This document shows positions 25,497-34,944 of a DNA stretch of 64,000 nt, one piece after another (position 1 is the first letter of the stretch; each line of letters begins with the position of its first letter). Source of the DNA: DASTCZ01 sp963704455. Lineage in GTDB: Bacteria; Acidobacteriota; Terriglobia; Acidiferrales; UBA7541. A program made the position numbers and the translations under genes. Under the pieces are notes generated by a model. The model worked only from the letters and a program-made list of their open reading frames with translations, searched no databases and had not been told where the DNA came from. The stretch lies in assembly GCA_963704455.1 (NCBI GenBank), contig OY969905.1, forward strand, positions 992,001-1,056,000, given 5' to 3'.

Positions 25497-26564
25497 ATGC
25501 GGAAACATCTTGCAGTCGCAGCACTGGTTATCGGGGCTTTGTTCGCAAGCGTACCAAGCTTGAGCGCGCAATCGGCGCTGCTGAATCTGCCACGCGACAG
25601 CCAGCACGCGCTGGTGATGCAGCGGATTGGAATCACGGACATCACCATCAACTACCACCGTCCGCAGGTGAAGGGACGTAAGATCTTTGGCGGCCTGCAG
25701 CCTTACGGAGATGTGTGGCGAGGCGGCGCAAATGAGAACACCATCATTGATTTCAGCAGCGACGTAACTGTGGAAGGCAAACCGCTTGCGAAGGGCGTCT
25801 ACGGACTGCACATGATTCCCGGTGAAAGCGACTGGACGATCATCTTCTCCAATAATTCAACTTCGTGGGGCAGCTTCACGTATGACAAGGCAGAGGACGC
25901 TCTGCGCGTGACCGTGAAATCTAAGCCCGCAGATCTTCAGGAAGCACTGGTCTACAACTTCGATGACGTGACGGGCAATTCCGCGGTTATCACCATGCGC
26001 TGGGAAAAAGTTGCGGTGCCGATTCACGTGCAAGTGGACACACCGGCAATCGTCATGGCGAGTTTGCACAACCAACTGCGCGCCCGCGCACAATACGAAT
26101 GGCAAGCATGGGTTGAAGCCGCCGACTACATATTGGACAACAAGCTCAGCGCGGATGAAGCCCTTAAAGACGCCGACCACTCCATCCAGATGGAAGACCG
26201 GTTTGAAAATGAAATGGTCAAGACCCGCGCTCTGACCACGCTGGGCCGGAAGGACGACGCTATCGCGGCGCGCAACAAAGCCCTCGGCATGGGTAGCCAG
26301 CAAGACGTTCACAGCTACGGCCGCCAACTCCAACAACAAAAAAAGTATGATGAGGCGCTCGAGGTCTTCCGAAACAACATTAAGAAAGATCCGAATAGCT
26401 GGGTCGCCCACAATGAACTATCGCGGCTTGCCGTCGCGAAGGGCGACTACGACACGGCAACGAAGGAAATGAAGCTCGCCGTAGCTGTGGCTTCCGACCA
26501 GTTCAAGCCTGGCCTCGATGCACTGGTAAAGAGGCTGGAAAACAAAGACGACATCAACAAGTAG
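25497..26564 (+). CDS. DUF2911-domain protein with C-terminal TPR repeats
   Basis: A 355-residue exported protein. The ATG at 25497 lies 9 nt after AAGGAG and begins a signal peptide (HLAVAALVIGALFASVPSLSAQ); an earlier frame opening at 25434 is not family-like. Residues about 30-180 match DUF2911: DITINYHRPQVKGRKIFG, YGDVWRGGANENTIIDF, LAKGVYGLHMIPG, WTIIFSNNSTSWGSFTYD. The remainder is helical, with TPR-like units (KKYDEALEVFRNNIKKDPNSW, GDYDTATKEMKLAV). The domain is common in Acidobacteriota and Bacteroidota but has no established function. A strong bidirectional terminator follows. Confidence 0.85.
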   Translation: MRKHLAVAALVIGALFASVPSLSAQSALLNLPRDSQHALVMQRIGITDITINYHRPQVKGRKIFGGLQPYGDVWRGGANENTIIDFSSDVTVEGKPLAKGVYGLHMIPGESDWTIIFSNNSTSWGSFTYDKAEDALRVTVKSKPADLQEALVYNFDDVTGNSAVITMRWEKVAVPIHVQVDTPAIVMASLHNQLRARAQYEWQAWVEAADYILDNKLSADEALKDADHSIQMEDRFENEMVKTRALTTLGRKDDAIAARNKALGMGSQQDVHSYGRQLQQQKKYDEALEVFRNNIKKDPNSWVAHNELSRLAVAKGDYDTATKEMKLAVAVASDQFKPGLDALVKRLENKDDINK

Positions 26565-26585
26565 CATCAGTTGTTGATTGAATTT

Positions 26586-26622
26586 GAAAGCCCCACGGAC
26601 TCTCGCCACGCGTGGGGCTTTC
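26586..26622. terminator. Bidirectional intrinsic terminator between convergent genes
   Basis: GAAAGCCCCACG (26586-26597) pairs exactly with CGTGGGGCTTTC (26611-26622) around a 13-nt loop, with T-rich DNA after it (TTAATTT) and A-rich DNA on the opposite side. It sits between the DUF2911 gene and the convergent GH57 gene, which ends at 26623, and can stop transcription from both. Confidence 0.88.
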
Positions 26623-28824
26623 TTAATTTCCCGAAGCGGGCCAAGAAAAGTTGTCGGGGCCGACACGGACTTCAAGCCAGCCTTCGGCGGGCAGCACATC
26701 GACCGGCAATCCGCCCTGCCAAAGTGAGACGCCAAGCAGAAATGATCCGCGGCCTTCGGTTTCGATGAGGCTGCGCGCGATGGCCAGCTCGAGGATTTGT
26801 CCATACGCGGCCTGGACGTACAGCTGCGCGCCGAGCACGCAGGCCTCATTAACCTCAACCTGAATGTCGGTGATTTGGCCATCACGGATGTGCACTGGGA
26901 TGCGCACTTCCTGCGCGGCGCGCACGGCCACTCGAAAGACACAATCGCGCAGACTGTTTTGCGATTCCTCGTAAGGATCCACGCGGACGAAGAACCAATC
27001 ATCGTCAAAGCCGTAGTGGATTTCATGGAGCAGCGGCGCGCGGCCGTGCATCGCGCCGCCGCGGCGGTCGGCGGAATAGAGCCCGCTGCCAAGCCATTCA
27101 AAGTAAGAAGTCGCGCGGCCATCCACCGTGACCTTCAAATGCGTTTGCGGATGGGAGACGATTGCGCGCTCGGGCTTGCGCTTGATGGGCTCGGCTAATT
27201 CGTCGGGGACCTCGAGGCCGAGCTTGAGGTAGACCTCGGTGAGAAGCGTGCGGTAGAAAGCGTCAAACTCGGCGTCATTCGCGGTACTGTGTTCCGGGCC
27301 ATACCACCAGCACCAGTCGCTGCCTTCGGCGGCGAGCAGCGCGTCGCGCGCCGTGGCAAGGTCCTCTGTTGAAGGCGCGCCTTCCACATCCTCTTTGCGC
27401 TCTTGCACACCACGCGCATACACATCGCGCGCGCGGCGCAGCATGTCCCAGGCAGCGATGTCTTCGGAGTGTCCAATCCAGACATCGAAATTTGCATTGA
27501 TCCATGACCCGGGAACCACGCTCTCGACGACGGAAATCTCTCCCGCCGCGGCAATCGCTTCCGACACTGTGAGCGCGCGGATGTCCGTGTCCTCCGAGAT
27601 GCGGCGGTAAAACTGGCGGAGGAATTCGCGGCCGTTGCCGGGGAAATATTCCCAGGCGTTCTCACCATCAAGGATGATGGAAACAGTCAGCGGGCGTCCC
27701 GCGTTCACGTGCTCGCGGATGGCGCGCAGCCGCTGGTGCAAATCTTCCGCGGCGGCGACCGCTCCCATGCGGCTGTAAACGAAGCCGACGAGATCGGAAA
27801 GATAGTGGTCGCGGAAGAATCCGGTGATTTCCGCGCCCCCGCGGCGCACGCGAAGTGGTGAATAGAGTCGCTCAGCGTTTTCGGGAATCCCTGCAGCATC
27901 GCGTCCAAAGCTGATGCCGAGCGTGCGGCCGAGCACGCCTTCATCTGTGGCGAACCAGCGGAAGCCCTGGCCGGCGGCGAGTTCCAGGGCTTCATTCGAG
28001 ACAGAGCCTTCGGACGGCCACAATCCAACAGCCGGGTGGCCAAAAACTCGCTCGTGATAGGCGCGCGCGAGTTGCAATTGTTCGCGCGCGTCCTCGGGAT
28101 GCACGAATGGCGGTTCGAGCCGCGGGCTGTGCGGATTCGATTCAAGTGCGACATCGGTGTTGCAAAGAAGCGGGAGAATCGGATGAAAAAATGGCGTCGT
28201 GGAAATTTCGATCTGTCCGCTCGCGGCGGCGCGCTGGTATTCGGGCAAGACTTCGCGCAGGCATTCGAGCTGCTTCGAGCGAAGTTGCTGTTTATCATCT
28301 TCAGTGAAATCAGCGCCTTTTTGTGCCAGCCGTTGCAGCAGAGGATCGGTGGCAAGCCAGTCCTCGTCCATCCAGGCTAGCTGCGAAAGAAGTTGAAGGT
28401 CGCGAAAATCGCGCAAACCGAGCGCGTCCAGCGGATTGAGACCCTCTTTGTTCTGTGTAGCCCACTCATAAATTTCCGTGAAGCGCGGGAAACGGCGCAT
28501 CAAGTGGTCGCGATTGATCTGGAAGGCGCGCTCAAAAATTTCGGTTTTTGCGTCGGCATCGAGCTGGTCCGCAGGACGGAACGCGAGATCAAACCATGGC
28601 TCGGAGAAATTGCCGCTTGCGTATTCCTCGATCTGCGCGGCGAGCGAAGGCACGACGTTGATGGTGGCGTGGAAATCCGGAAATTCGCGGAGCGTGTGAA
28701 CCATGCCCCAGTAGTCTTTCAGCGCGTGCAGGCGCGTCCAGGGCAGGACGTACCGGCCCGTGGCCGGGTCGCGGTACTGCGGCTGGTGCATGTGCCAGAG
28801 CAGGACGAGATGAATTCGATTCAT
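26623..28824 (-). CDS. Glycoside hydrolase family 57 protein (alpha-amylase/4-alpha-glucanotransferase-like)
   Basis: A 733-residue GH57 enzyme. Motif 1 is WHMHQPQY (residues 10-17). The region around LWPSEGSVS holds the likely nucleophile glutamate, and SIILDGENAWEYF carries the acid/base aspartate. The C-terminal part (about 500-733) contains a helical region and a beta-domain with SWPxSG-like end. Start: the ATG at 28824 begins exactly at MNRIHLVLLWHMHQP; the frame opens at 28923 over the divergent lptF start. The enzyme should act on alpha-glucans such as glycogen in the cytoplasm, since no signal peptide is seen. Exact specificity (amylase, branching or transferase) cannot be told from sequence alone. 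Confidence 0.9.
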   Translation of the reverse strand: MNRIHLVLLWHMHQPQYRDPATGRYVLPWTRLHALKDYWGMVHTLREFPDFHATINVVPSLAAQIEEYASGNFSEPWFDLAFRPADQLDADAKTEIFERAFQINRDHLMRRFPRFTEIYEWATQNKEGLNPLDALGLRDFRDLQLLSQLAWMDEDWLATDPLLQRLAQKGADFTEDDKQQLRSKQLECLREVLPEYQRAAASGQIEISTTPFFHPILPLLCNTDVALESNPHSPRLEPPFVHPEDAREQLQLARAYHERVFGHPAVGLWPSEGSVSNEALELAAGQGFRWFATDEGVLGRTLGISFGRDAAGIPENAERLYSPLRVRRGGAEITGFFRDHYLSDLVGFVYSRMGAVAAAEDLHQRLRAIREHVNAGRPLTVSIILDGENAWEYFPGNGREFLRQFYRRISEDTDIRALTVSEAIAAAGEISVVESVVPGSWINANFDVWIGHSEDIAAWDMLRRARDVYARGVQERKEDVEGAPSTEDLATARDALLAAEGSDWCWWYGPEHSTANDAEFDAFYRTLLTEVYLKLGLEVPDELAEPIKRKPERAIVSHPQTHLKVTVDGRATSYFEWLGSGLYSADRRGGAMHGRAPLLHEIHYGFDDDWFFVRVDPYEESQNSLRDCVFRVAVRAAQEVRIPVHIRDGQITDIQVEVNEACVLGAQLYVQAAYGQILELAIARSLIETEGRGSFLLGVSLWQGGLPVDVLPAEGWLEVRVGPDNFSWPASGN

Positions 28825-28912
28825 GTGCGCTTGACTGCTGCTTAAGGCAACCATTCTCGCCGAAAGCCTCGTGCAAACAAAATAGAACGGCACTAGAATG
28901 TGGTGGAACCAA

Positions 28913-31330
28913 ATGCGCATCATTGACCGCTACGTTTTCCGGATCGTTTTCTCGCACGCGCTGCTGGGCTTGCTGATCTTCACGTTCATCATGTTTGTGC
29001 CGCAACTGGTTCAATTGATGGAACTGGTAGTGCGCCACTCAGGCTCGGTCGGACGGCTTGGAATGCTGTTCCTCTGCACGCTGCCGGGGTTGCTGATCTT
29101 CACGCTTCCGATGGGAGTGCTTGTCGGCGTGTTGATTGGGCTGGGACGCCTGTCTGCGGATAGCGAACTCATCGCCATGAGCGCATTAGGCCTCGGAGTC
29201 CGGCGCGTCCTGATTCCGGTGGGGACTTTTGCGGGGCTCACGTGCTTGATGGGACTGGGAATCACGCTGTCACTGGGGCCGCTGGCGGAGCGGACGCTCA
29301 ATCACCTGAAAAATGAGCTGGCTGCCTCGGAGGCGTCCTTTCAAGTGCAGCCGCGAGTGTTTAACGAGAGCGCGTCAAAACTCGTGCTATATGTGAAGGA
29401 CGTTTCCGCTACTGGCACGGACTGGCGCGGCGTGTTCCTTGCAGTGACTGCCCGCGACAAAAGCTCCGAGTTAACGCTGGCGGATGACGCGCTGGTGATC
29501 TCCGATCCCGCAAACGGAAAAATCGACCTCCACCTTCACAACGGTAGCACGCACCAATTCCAGCCGAACGACCCGAACCAATACAACATGGAATCATTTG
29601 ATCAAAGCGACTTGCCGCTTCAATTCGGCGACGCGGCCGAGGAATCGAAGACGGCGGTCAAAAACCCGGAGCGGGAGCAGTCGTTGCACGAGTTGCTGAC
29701 GGCGACCGGGCCAAGAACACGCGATGCACAGGTTGAACTGCAGCGAAGGTTCGCGTTTCCCGTGGCGTGCATTGTATTCGCGCTGCTGGCGGTGCCATTG
29801 GCGTCGCGGCCGCGGCGCGGCGGACGGGCGATGGGAATCATCGTGACGTTGCTGCTCGTATGCGGCTACTACCTGCTTTTTGTAATCGGCGCGGGGCTGG
29901 CGCGGCAAGGCAAGATACCTGTCGCTGCAGGAATCTGGACGGCGAATGTGCTGATAGCAATTGCCGGGCTAGCGCTTCTGCCCGGCATGGAGCAGATCCG
30001 CGGGACGAGTTGGGTTTCGCAGCTTGGCGACAGGATCGCGGATTTCTACAAAAAACTGCTGGAGAAGCGGGAAAACGCGCAGGGGCCGGGGCGGCCCGAG
30101 CCGGTGCCTGGCGGAGGCCGCAGCAGCGCACGCGGGGCGATGGATGCGGATAGCGCGGAAACGATCACGCGGCGCGTGGTCCCGCTGCGGCCCGTGAGCC
30201 TGCCGGTAGCGCGAACGGGGCACCGTTCAGGCTTTCCGCAAATGATTGACATCTATGTGCTGCGAAATTTTGTTTTGTACTTCTTGCTGGTGATGGCGGT
30301 ATTCACATTCTTGTTCGAGATCTTTACTTTCTTCGAGCTGTTGGACGACATTGGGCGCCATCACACGCGATTCACCGTGGTTGCGAATTATTTTGTGTTC
30401 CTGGTTCCCTTCCTCGTATACAAGATTGCACCGTTCGGAGTGCTGATCGGGGCTTTGATTACCATCGGCGTGATGTCAAAAAACAACGAAGTGGTGGCAA
30501 TCAAAGCGAGCGGCGTGAGTCTTTACCGCTTGGCATGGCCCCTTATCGGCGCGAGCGCGCTCCTGGGGCTTGGCCTGCTGGCATTGGAGAATACCTACCT
30601 GCCCTACTTCAACCAGCGCCAGAACGCGCTTCGCAGTGAAATCAAGGGCAGACCCGCGCAGACTTTTTTGCCAAATCGGAGCTGGATCGTTGAGCCCACC
30701 GACAAGTTGTACAAATTTTACAACTACCAGTTGTTCGATCCGGATAACAGCCTTTTTGGCGGTCTGAATGTTTACGAGGTGGATCCGGAAACATTCCAAC
30801 TCAAGCGGCGCGTTTCTGCGACCCGGGCGCGGTGGTCGCCGCAGCAAAAAGTCTGGGTTCTCGAGGGCGGCTGGGTGCGCGACTTCGACGGCGGCAAAAT
30901 TACGAGTTATACGCCTTTCACGGTCTATTCGCTTTCGGAGTTGAATGAGTCGCCAAGCTATTTCAACCGCGAGGTGCGCCAGTCCGACCAGATGAACTGG
31001 ACGGAATTGGACAACTATATCCACGAAATGCACCAGGCGGGATTTGACGTCTCAAAGCTGACCGTTCAGTGGCACGAAAAATTCGCGTTCCCGATGATTG
31101 CGCCCATCATCACGCTGCTGGCGATCCCGTTTGCGTTTCTGGTGGGGACGCGCGGCGCGGTTGGCGGCATTGCGCTCGGAGTGGGGATTGCGATTGTGTA
31201 CTGGGCGGCGTCCGCCCTTTCTGAAGCTCTGGGTGGCGTGGGGCAGCTTCCCGCGGTGCTTGCGGCGTGGTCGCCGAATGTGGTGTTCGTTTTTCTGGGG
31301 GCCTACTTCTTCCTGAAGATTCGAACGTAG
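28913..31330 (+). CDS. lptFG: LptF-LptG fusion, LPS export permease
   Basis: One 805-residue polypeptide carrying two YjgP/YjgQ permease units. Unit one (about 1-390) begins MRIIDRYVFRIVFSHALLGL, has membrane helices around 12-40, 55-85 and 95-125, a periplasmic jellyroll and three C-terminal helices (RRFAFPVACIVFALLAVPLA onward). A basic, Gly/Pro-rich linker (about 395-440) follows. Unit two starts MIDIYVLRNFVLYFLLVMAV and repeats the layout, ending with KFAFPMIAPIITLLAIPFAFLVG and FLGAYFFLKIRT. In E. coli LptF and LptG are separate and pair with LptB2 to extract lipopolysaccharide. No stop interrupts the linker, so the fusion is real unless the assembly is wrong. ATG 28913 was preferred over 28898. 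Confidence 0.9.
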   Translation: MRIIDRYVFRIVFSHALLGLLIFTFIMFVPQLVQLMELVVRHSGSVGRLGMLFLCTLPGLLIFTLPMGVLVGVLIGLGRLSADSELIAMSALGLGVRRVLIPVGTFAGLTCLMGLGITLSLGPLAERTLNHLKNELAASEASFQVQPRVFNESASKLVLYVKDVSATGTDWRGVFLAVTARDKSSELTLADDALVISDPANGKIDLHLHNGSTHQFQPNDPNQYNMESFDQSDLPLQFGDAAEESKTAVKNPEREQSLHELLTATGPRTRDAQVELQRRFAFPVACIVFALLAVPLASRPRRGGRAMGIIVTLLLVCGYYLLFVIGAGLARQGKIPVAAGIWTANVLIAIAGLALLPGMEQIRGTSWVSQLGDRIADFYKKLLEKRENAQGPGRPEPVPGGGRSSARGAMDADSAETITRRVVPLRPVSLPVARTGHRSGFPQMIDIYVLRNFVLYFLLVMAVFTFLFEIFTFFELLDDIGRHHTRFTVVANYFVFLVPFLVYKIAPFGVLIGALITIGVMSKNNEVVAIKASGVSLYRLAWPLIGASALLGLGLLALENTYLPYFNQRQNALRSEIKGRPAQTFLPNRSWIVEPTDKLYKFYNYQLFDPDNSLFGGLNVYEVDPETFQLKRRVSATRARWSPQQKVWVLEGGWVRDFDGGKITSYTPFTVYSLSELNESPSYFNREVRQSDQMNWTELDNYIHEMHQAGFDVSKLTVQWHEKFAFPMIAPIITLLAIPFAFLVGTRGAVGGIALGVGIAIVYWAASALSEALGGVGQLPAVLAAWSPNVVFVFLGAYFFLKIRT

Positions 31331-31390
31331 CTCTACTCGAGGCAACTTGCAGCCCTAACCCTCCTTCAACTTTTACATTAAATCTGATTT

Positions 31391-33898
31391 CTACTTATTT
31401 CCTACGAGCCGCAAGCGGAATGTGAAGGCTCGCTTTTCGCCTCCGGCGAAGGTGAGGAAATTTGGCGCGTCGACATTGTTAATCACGGCGTTTGCATTCT
31501 GGTGTCCGGTTGTATTAATCACTGCAAGCCGAAGCGCCCATTCATTATGATGAAAAAAGTGGAAGCGCTTCTCGAGGCCAAGGTTGAGACTGACATAGGC
31601 GGGGAAAGTATTTGAGCCGAGCGGGCCCGCCAACTGCTGTTCCTGGTTGACGACATTGAACGGGAACCCGCTGTGATATTCGAGGAAATAGCTACCGAAA
31701 AGGCGCCAGAGAGGAAGCGGCGCCCAACCGTGCGCGACGATGCGGTTTGGCGCGTCCCACGGAAGCGGGCCCGCAGCCTGCGGTGCATAGAAAATCGAGC
31801 CGAGAGCGAAATCAAGAGCCTGATTGGTGCGGCTGGATGACCGGATGTAATCCACGCCGATTTCGGCTTGATCGCTGAACTGGTGGCGCACACCGGCCTC
31901 ACCGGCCCTGTAAGTGTCGCGTCGCTGGTTGCCGAGCAAGAAAGATTGCAACGGCAAACCGGGATCGAGATTCTGAAATGCGAGGCCATCACGACCCTCG
32001 CGATCAAGGAAGCTGAAGTTTAAGAATGTACTCTTGGCGATGCGCTGCTGCCATTCAGCGCTTGCATTGTAAAAGTACGGCAACCGCAAATGACCGGCGG
32101 GAAGAAGGAATTGGCTGGTGACCGTCTGCGCAACGAGTGGAATTGTTCCCGTGGGATCGTATGGGACGTCAACCTGCATCTGGCCGAGCGCCTGGCCAAT
32201 CAAAGTAAAATCGAGCGGCTGAAAATATTCGCCCCAACCTACTGAGATCTTCGTGCGATCGTCGGGAAATGGAATGATGTTAACCGCGATCCGCGGCTGG
32301 ACAATCGCTTCCTGCGCCAGCCGGTCCCAATCGGCGCGCAAACCGGCCTGAATTCGCAAATAACGCACAACCTGCCAGCTATCCTGCGCGTAGACGCCAG
32401 CGCGCATATCGCTCAAGTGAAGAGCGGAAGGCCCGGTAAACGTGCTTAGTCTGTCGAGGGTTCCATCAGCGCGAAGCGCCTCAATCTGAGTTCGTATTGC
32501 GGTCTGCTGCCAGTAAATGTCGTCGGCATTCGCGCCGAAAGTGATGTCGTGCGTGCCGTGCCAGTGGCGCGCGGGAAGAAAATAGTTGGTGAGGCCCTGC
32601 AAACGCCTCGGCCGGGAATCAAGGTTTGCGAAGTAATTCCCCGAATTCCCGGTGGGCATGATCACGAATGGCATCGTGCCAAGCGGGGCGGAATGAATTG
32701 TGCCCGTGTCACCGGCAATGCCGAATTCCAAAAGCGAACTGGCAAACTGAAACTGGTCCTTGGCGGAAAGAAAAAAACCGTGTCCGGAAATATTCACCGT
32801 TGCGGGATCGGGATTGAAAGGAGTCAAGCCAATGTGCGAGTCCGCGTTCATGTTGTAAAGGAAGTTTCCAAACAGTGTCTGGCGAGAGGTGAGGCGGACG
32901 CCGACGCGGAGAAGATTGTCTCCGTCCCATTGCTCGACTAGGTTCTGGCCCGCGGGCAATCCGGAAAGAACCGTCAGCGTGTGCTGGATGCTGACGGATT
33001 CGGAAAACCACGCGCGGCCCTTGACGATGGGGCCGGAGACGCCGAATCGAGGATACCAATTGCCGAAATGCACGCCGCTGCTGATGGTGGGCGCGGGAAT
33101 GAAATTGGTGGCGTTGAACCGGAATTTGTCGTCCCCTGAAATGGTTTCCAGACCGAGGACACCGGCGCCGGCGTGCGCGTATTCCGCGCCGTAGCGGCTG
33201 GTTTCAAGATCCGCGAGACGGACGGAATCCACGCTCTCGCGGAAATTGAGCTGGCCGGTCGAAGGGTCGCTGATCTCAAAGCCGTCGAGAAGGTATTCGG
33301 TCTGATCGACTCGCGCGCCGGCGAAGTGAAGCTGGCCGGAATTGTCCATTACGACGCCGGGCATGGTAACCAGATAGCTCGAGAGGACATGCGAGGCACT
33401 GACTGGGGCGTTGAGGATGTCGTGTGCGACGAGCGTTGTGGATTGCTGGGTGGAGGTCGGATCAATGCGCTGCGTACTGGAAAGAACATCAACCTTTTCA
33501 TGAACTTCCTGTTCATGTGGGAAGGCGAACTGGATTTCGTTGTCGCCGGACTTCAATTCAATCGGTTTGTTTTCAAGACGAAAGAATCCGGGCTTGGACA
33601 GAGTGATTTGCGCCTGGCCTGCTGGAATGGTTGGAAACTCAAAACGGCCAAGCGTGTCAGTGAAAGTGGAATGCGAGATTCCCGCCGAATCTTTAAGTGA
33701 AACTTCAGCTCCCGGAACTGGAACTTTATTCTCGTCGCTGACAATTCCCTTCACCGAGGACATTGTCTGCGCGCCGACATTCGCGTTAAGGGTTGCCAGT
33801 AATAAGACCAAACAAAAAATAGAAATCGAATTAGCTCCGCAAAGTATGAGTTGGCTTCGCGGTCGCGACTTCTTCACGCAAATCGTAAGGTCCCCCAT
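31391..33898 (-). CDS. TonB-dependent receptor with carboxypeptidase-regulatory-like domain
   Basis: A large outer-membrane protein of the Oar-like type. A signal or hydrophobic segment (ISIFCLVLLLATLNANVGAQ) is followed by a carboxypeptidase-regulatory/CNA-B-like domain (VKGIVSDENKVPVPGAEVSL, GRFEFPTIPAGQAQITL). A plug-like region comes next (DEFEISDP-type LDGFEISDPSTGQLNF), then a long beta-barrel with alternating aromatic segments ending in FTFRLRLVGNK. Start is uncertain: ATG 33898 gives 835 residues, and the frame is open to 33961. Substrate unknown. It lacks neighbouring uptake genes, as is usual for these in Acidobacteriota. The neighbouring genes point to no ligand. Confidence 0.85.
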   Translation of the reverse strand: MGDLTICVKKSRPRSQLILCGANSISIFCLVLLLATLNANVGAQTMSSVKGIVSDENKVPVPGAEVSLKDSAGISHSTFTDTLGRFEFPTIPAGQAQITLSKPGFFRLENKPIELKSGDNEIQFAFPHEQEVHEKVDVLSSTQRIDPTSTQQSTTLVAHDILNAPVSASHVLSSYLVTMPGVVMDNSGQLHFAGARVDQTEYLLDGFEISDPSTGQLNFRESVDSVRLADLETSRYGAEYAHAGAGVLGLETISGDDKFRFNATNFIPAPTISSGVHFGNWYPRFGVSGPIVKGRAWFSESVSIQHTLTVLSGLPAGQNLVEQWDGDNLLRVGVRLTSRQTLFGNFLYNMNADSHIGLTPFNPDPATVNISGHGFFLSAKDQFQFASSLLEFGIAGDTGTIHSAPLGTMPFVIMPTGNSGNYFANLDSRPRRLQGLTNYFLPARHWHGTHDITFGANADDIYWQQTAIRTQIEALRADGTLDRLSTFTGPSALHLSDMRAGVYAQDSWQVVRYLRIQAGLRADWDRLAQEAIVQPRIAVNIIPFPDDRTKISVGWGEYFQPLDFTLIGQALGQMQVDVPYDPTGTIPLVAQTVTSQFLLPAGHLRLPYFYNASAEWQQRIAKSTFLNFSFLDREGRDGLAFQNLDPGLPLQSFLLGNQRRDTYRAGEAGVRHQFSDQAEIGVDYIRSSSRTNQALDFALGSIFYAPQAAGPLPWDAPNRIVAHGWAPLPLWRLFGSYFLEYHSGFPFNVVNQEQQLAGPLGSNTFPAYVSLNLGLEKRFHFFHHNEWALRLAVINTTGHQNANAVINNVDAPNFLTFAGGEKRAFTFRLRLVGNK

Positions 33899-34063
33899 CC
33901 AAGTAAGTCTACTAGCAAACTCTTTCTTGCCCCATCTCTCGGCAGGTGCGCCACGCTCCATGCTTTCCTTGTGACAACAGCCAATACAACCGATCCTGCC
34001 GCCAAAGCAATCACCACTCTAAGCAATGTGACAACGCACCTATAGCGTAATCATAGCGTGCAA

Positions 34064-34183
34064 TCATGGTCTGTTCCTGCTCTCTTCATCTGGCCCAACG
34101 GCGAAGACCAGTACAGCAATCACAGCAATTACAAGAATCACGACAACGACCATTACAGCAATTACAACCATCTTCCACGGCAT
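34064..34183 (-). CDS. Small single-pass membrane protein (39 residues)
   Basis: A short ORF in the minus strand begins ATG at 34183, 7 nt after an AGGAG ribosome site, and ends at TGA 34064. The product starts MPWKMVVIAVMVVVV, continues as one uninterrupted hydrophobic helix to about residue 29 (ending AVLVFAVG), and finishes with a charged tail PDEESRNRP. The positive lysine before and acidic/basic tail after the helix fit a single-span small membrane protein. It follows the truncated DsbA-like gene by 13 nt, and both could be co-transcribed. No family was recognised. The repetitive GTN/ATT codons could by themselves give a hydrophobic frame, so the call rests on the good ribosome site. Confidence 0.55.
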   Translation of the reverse strand: MPWKMVVIAVMVVVVILVIAVIAVLVFAVGPDEESRNRP

Positions 34184-34196
34184 ACGGATTCTCCTG

Positions 34197-34730
34197 TCAT
34201 GCAGCCTTCATGTGAAGGACACAACGGGCAAGTTCCGAGTAGAGATGTCCACTCAAGCGATTTTGGTTTTCAAATAGGAGATCGTGCATTTCCCAGAATT
34301 TTTCCTGAGCCCCCGCGAAGTCGGCTGCCTCTGCGCCGCCTTCGGCGTGCGGATATATCCCGTCCATCGGAAAATTGCGAAATACAAAGCGGAACTGGTT
34401 TCCAAAATGCCCCTGAACCCGCTTAATGATGGGATACATTCGCCCACAATGCGGGCTCTCGTAATCGCCGTACTCCGCTAGGAACAGCGGTGCCTCTAAC
34501 GGTCCCTGCGCATGATCCTTGAAAGTGACTGGTACTTTGAGCACGTACTGAGACCCCTCCTTTTTCTCCAAATTCTCAAGCGCCTGCAGGATGCTGTCCG
34601 CGCTTGCCGATGTTTGGAAATGCCTCCCAAAGCACTCACAGACTTCGATGCTCAACCCTAACGCATGAGAATGACATTGCAGCGTCTTGGAGATGACAAA
34701 TTGTTCATTTGGATTGTGATCCCATTTCAT
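34197..34730 (-). pseudogene. Truncated DsbA-like thioredoxin-fold protein
   Basis: The C-terminal half of this 177-residue reading frame matches the DsbA-family domain seen in many soil bacteria: KDHAQGPLEAPLFLAEYGDYESPHCGRMYPI, given here by its ends KDHAQGP and MYPI, then FRFVFRNFPMDGIYPHAEG and KFWEMHDLLFENQNRL. Two anomalies are visible. The redox motif is SPHC rather than CPxC, so the attacking cysteine is replaced by serine. The protein stops about 20 residues after FENQNRL, so the second half of the fold, with the cis-proline loop and last strands, is missing. The start is uncertain; ATG 34730 is one choice and the frame continues upstream into the divergent regulator. It is annotated as probably non-functional or repurposed. 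Confidence 0.55.
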
Positions 34731-34944
34731 CGACACCAGTTGCGCTTGCGGCTCGCCGGTAAAACTTGCCTTCCTCCGACGAGATTCCCAATCACCATTG
34801 GTCGGCGGTTTGACTTCGAGGTTTACGCAGCCTGTCGAAATTCCGCGCGCCGGGGCGATACCCTTCCGCGATATGCTCAAACGCTTGAGGGGTTTTAAGA
34901 ATCCTATTATCGGGTGTAAAGTCTCGAGGAAGCGGGAGGATCTT

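Noticed and set aside
27371..27384. Palindrome GAAGGCGCGCCTTC
   Set aside because: Inside the GH57 coding region, short, with no second copy; likely chance in GC-rich codons.
33874..34017. 47-codon minus-strand ORF with a GTG start and hydrophobic N-terminus
   Set aside because: No ribosome site, and it overlaps the start of the TonB receptor gene; evidence too weak.
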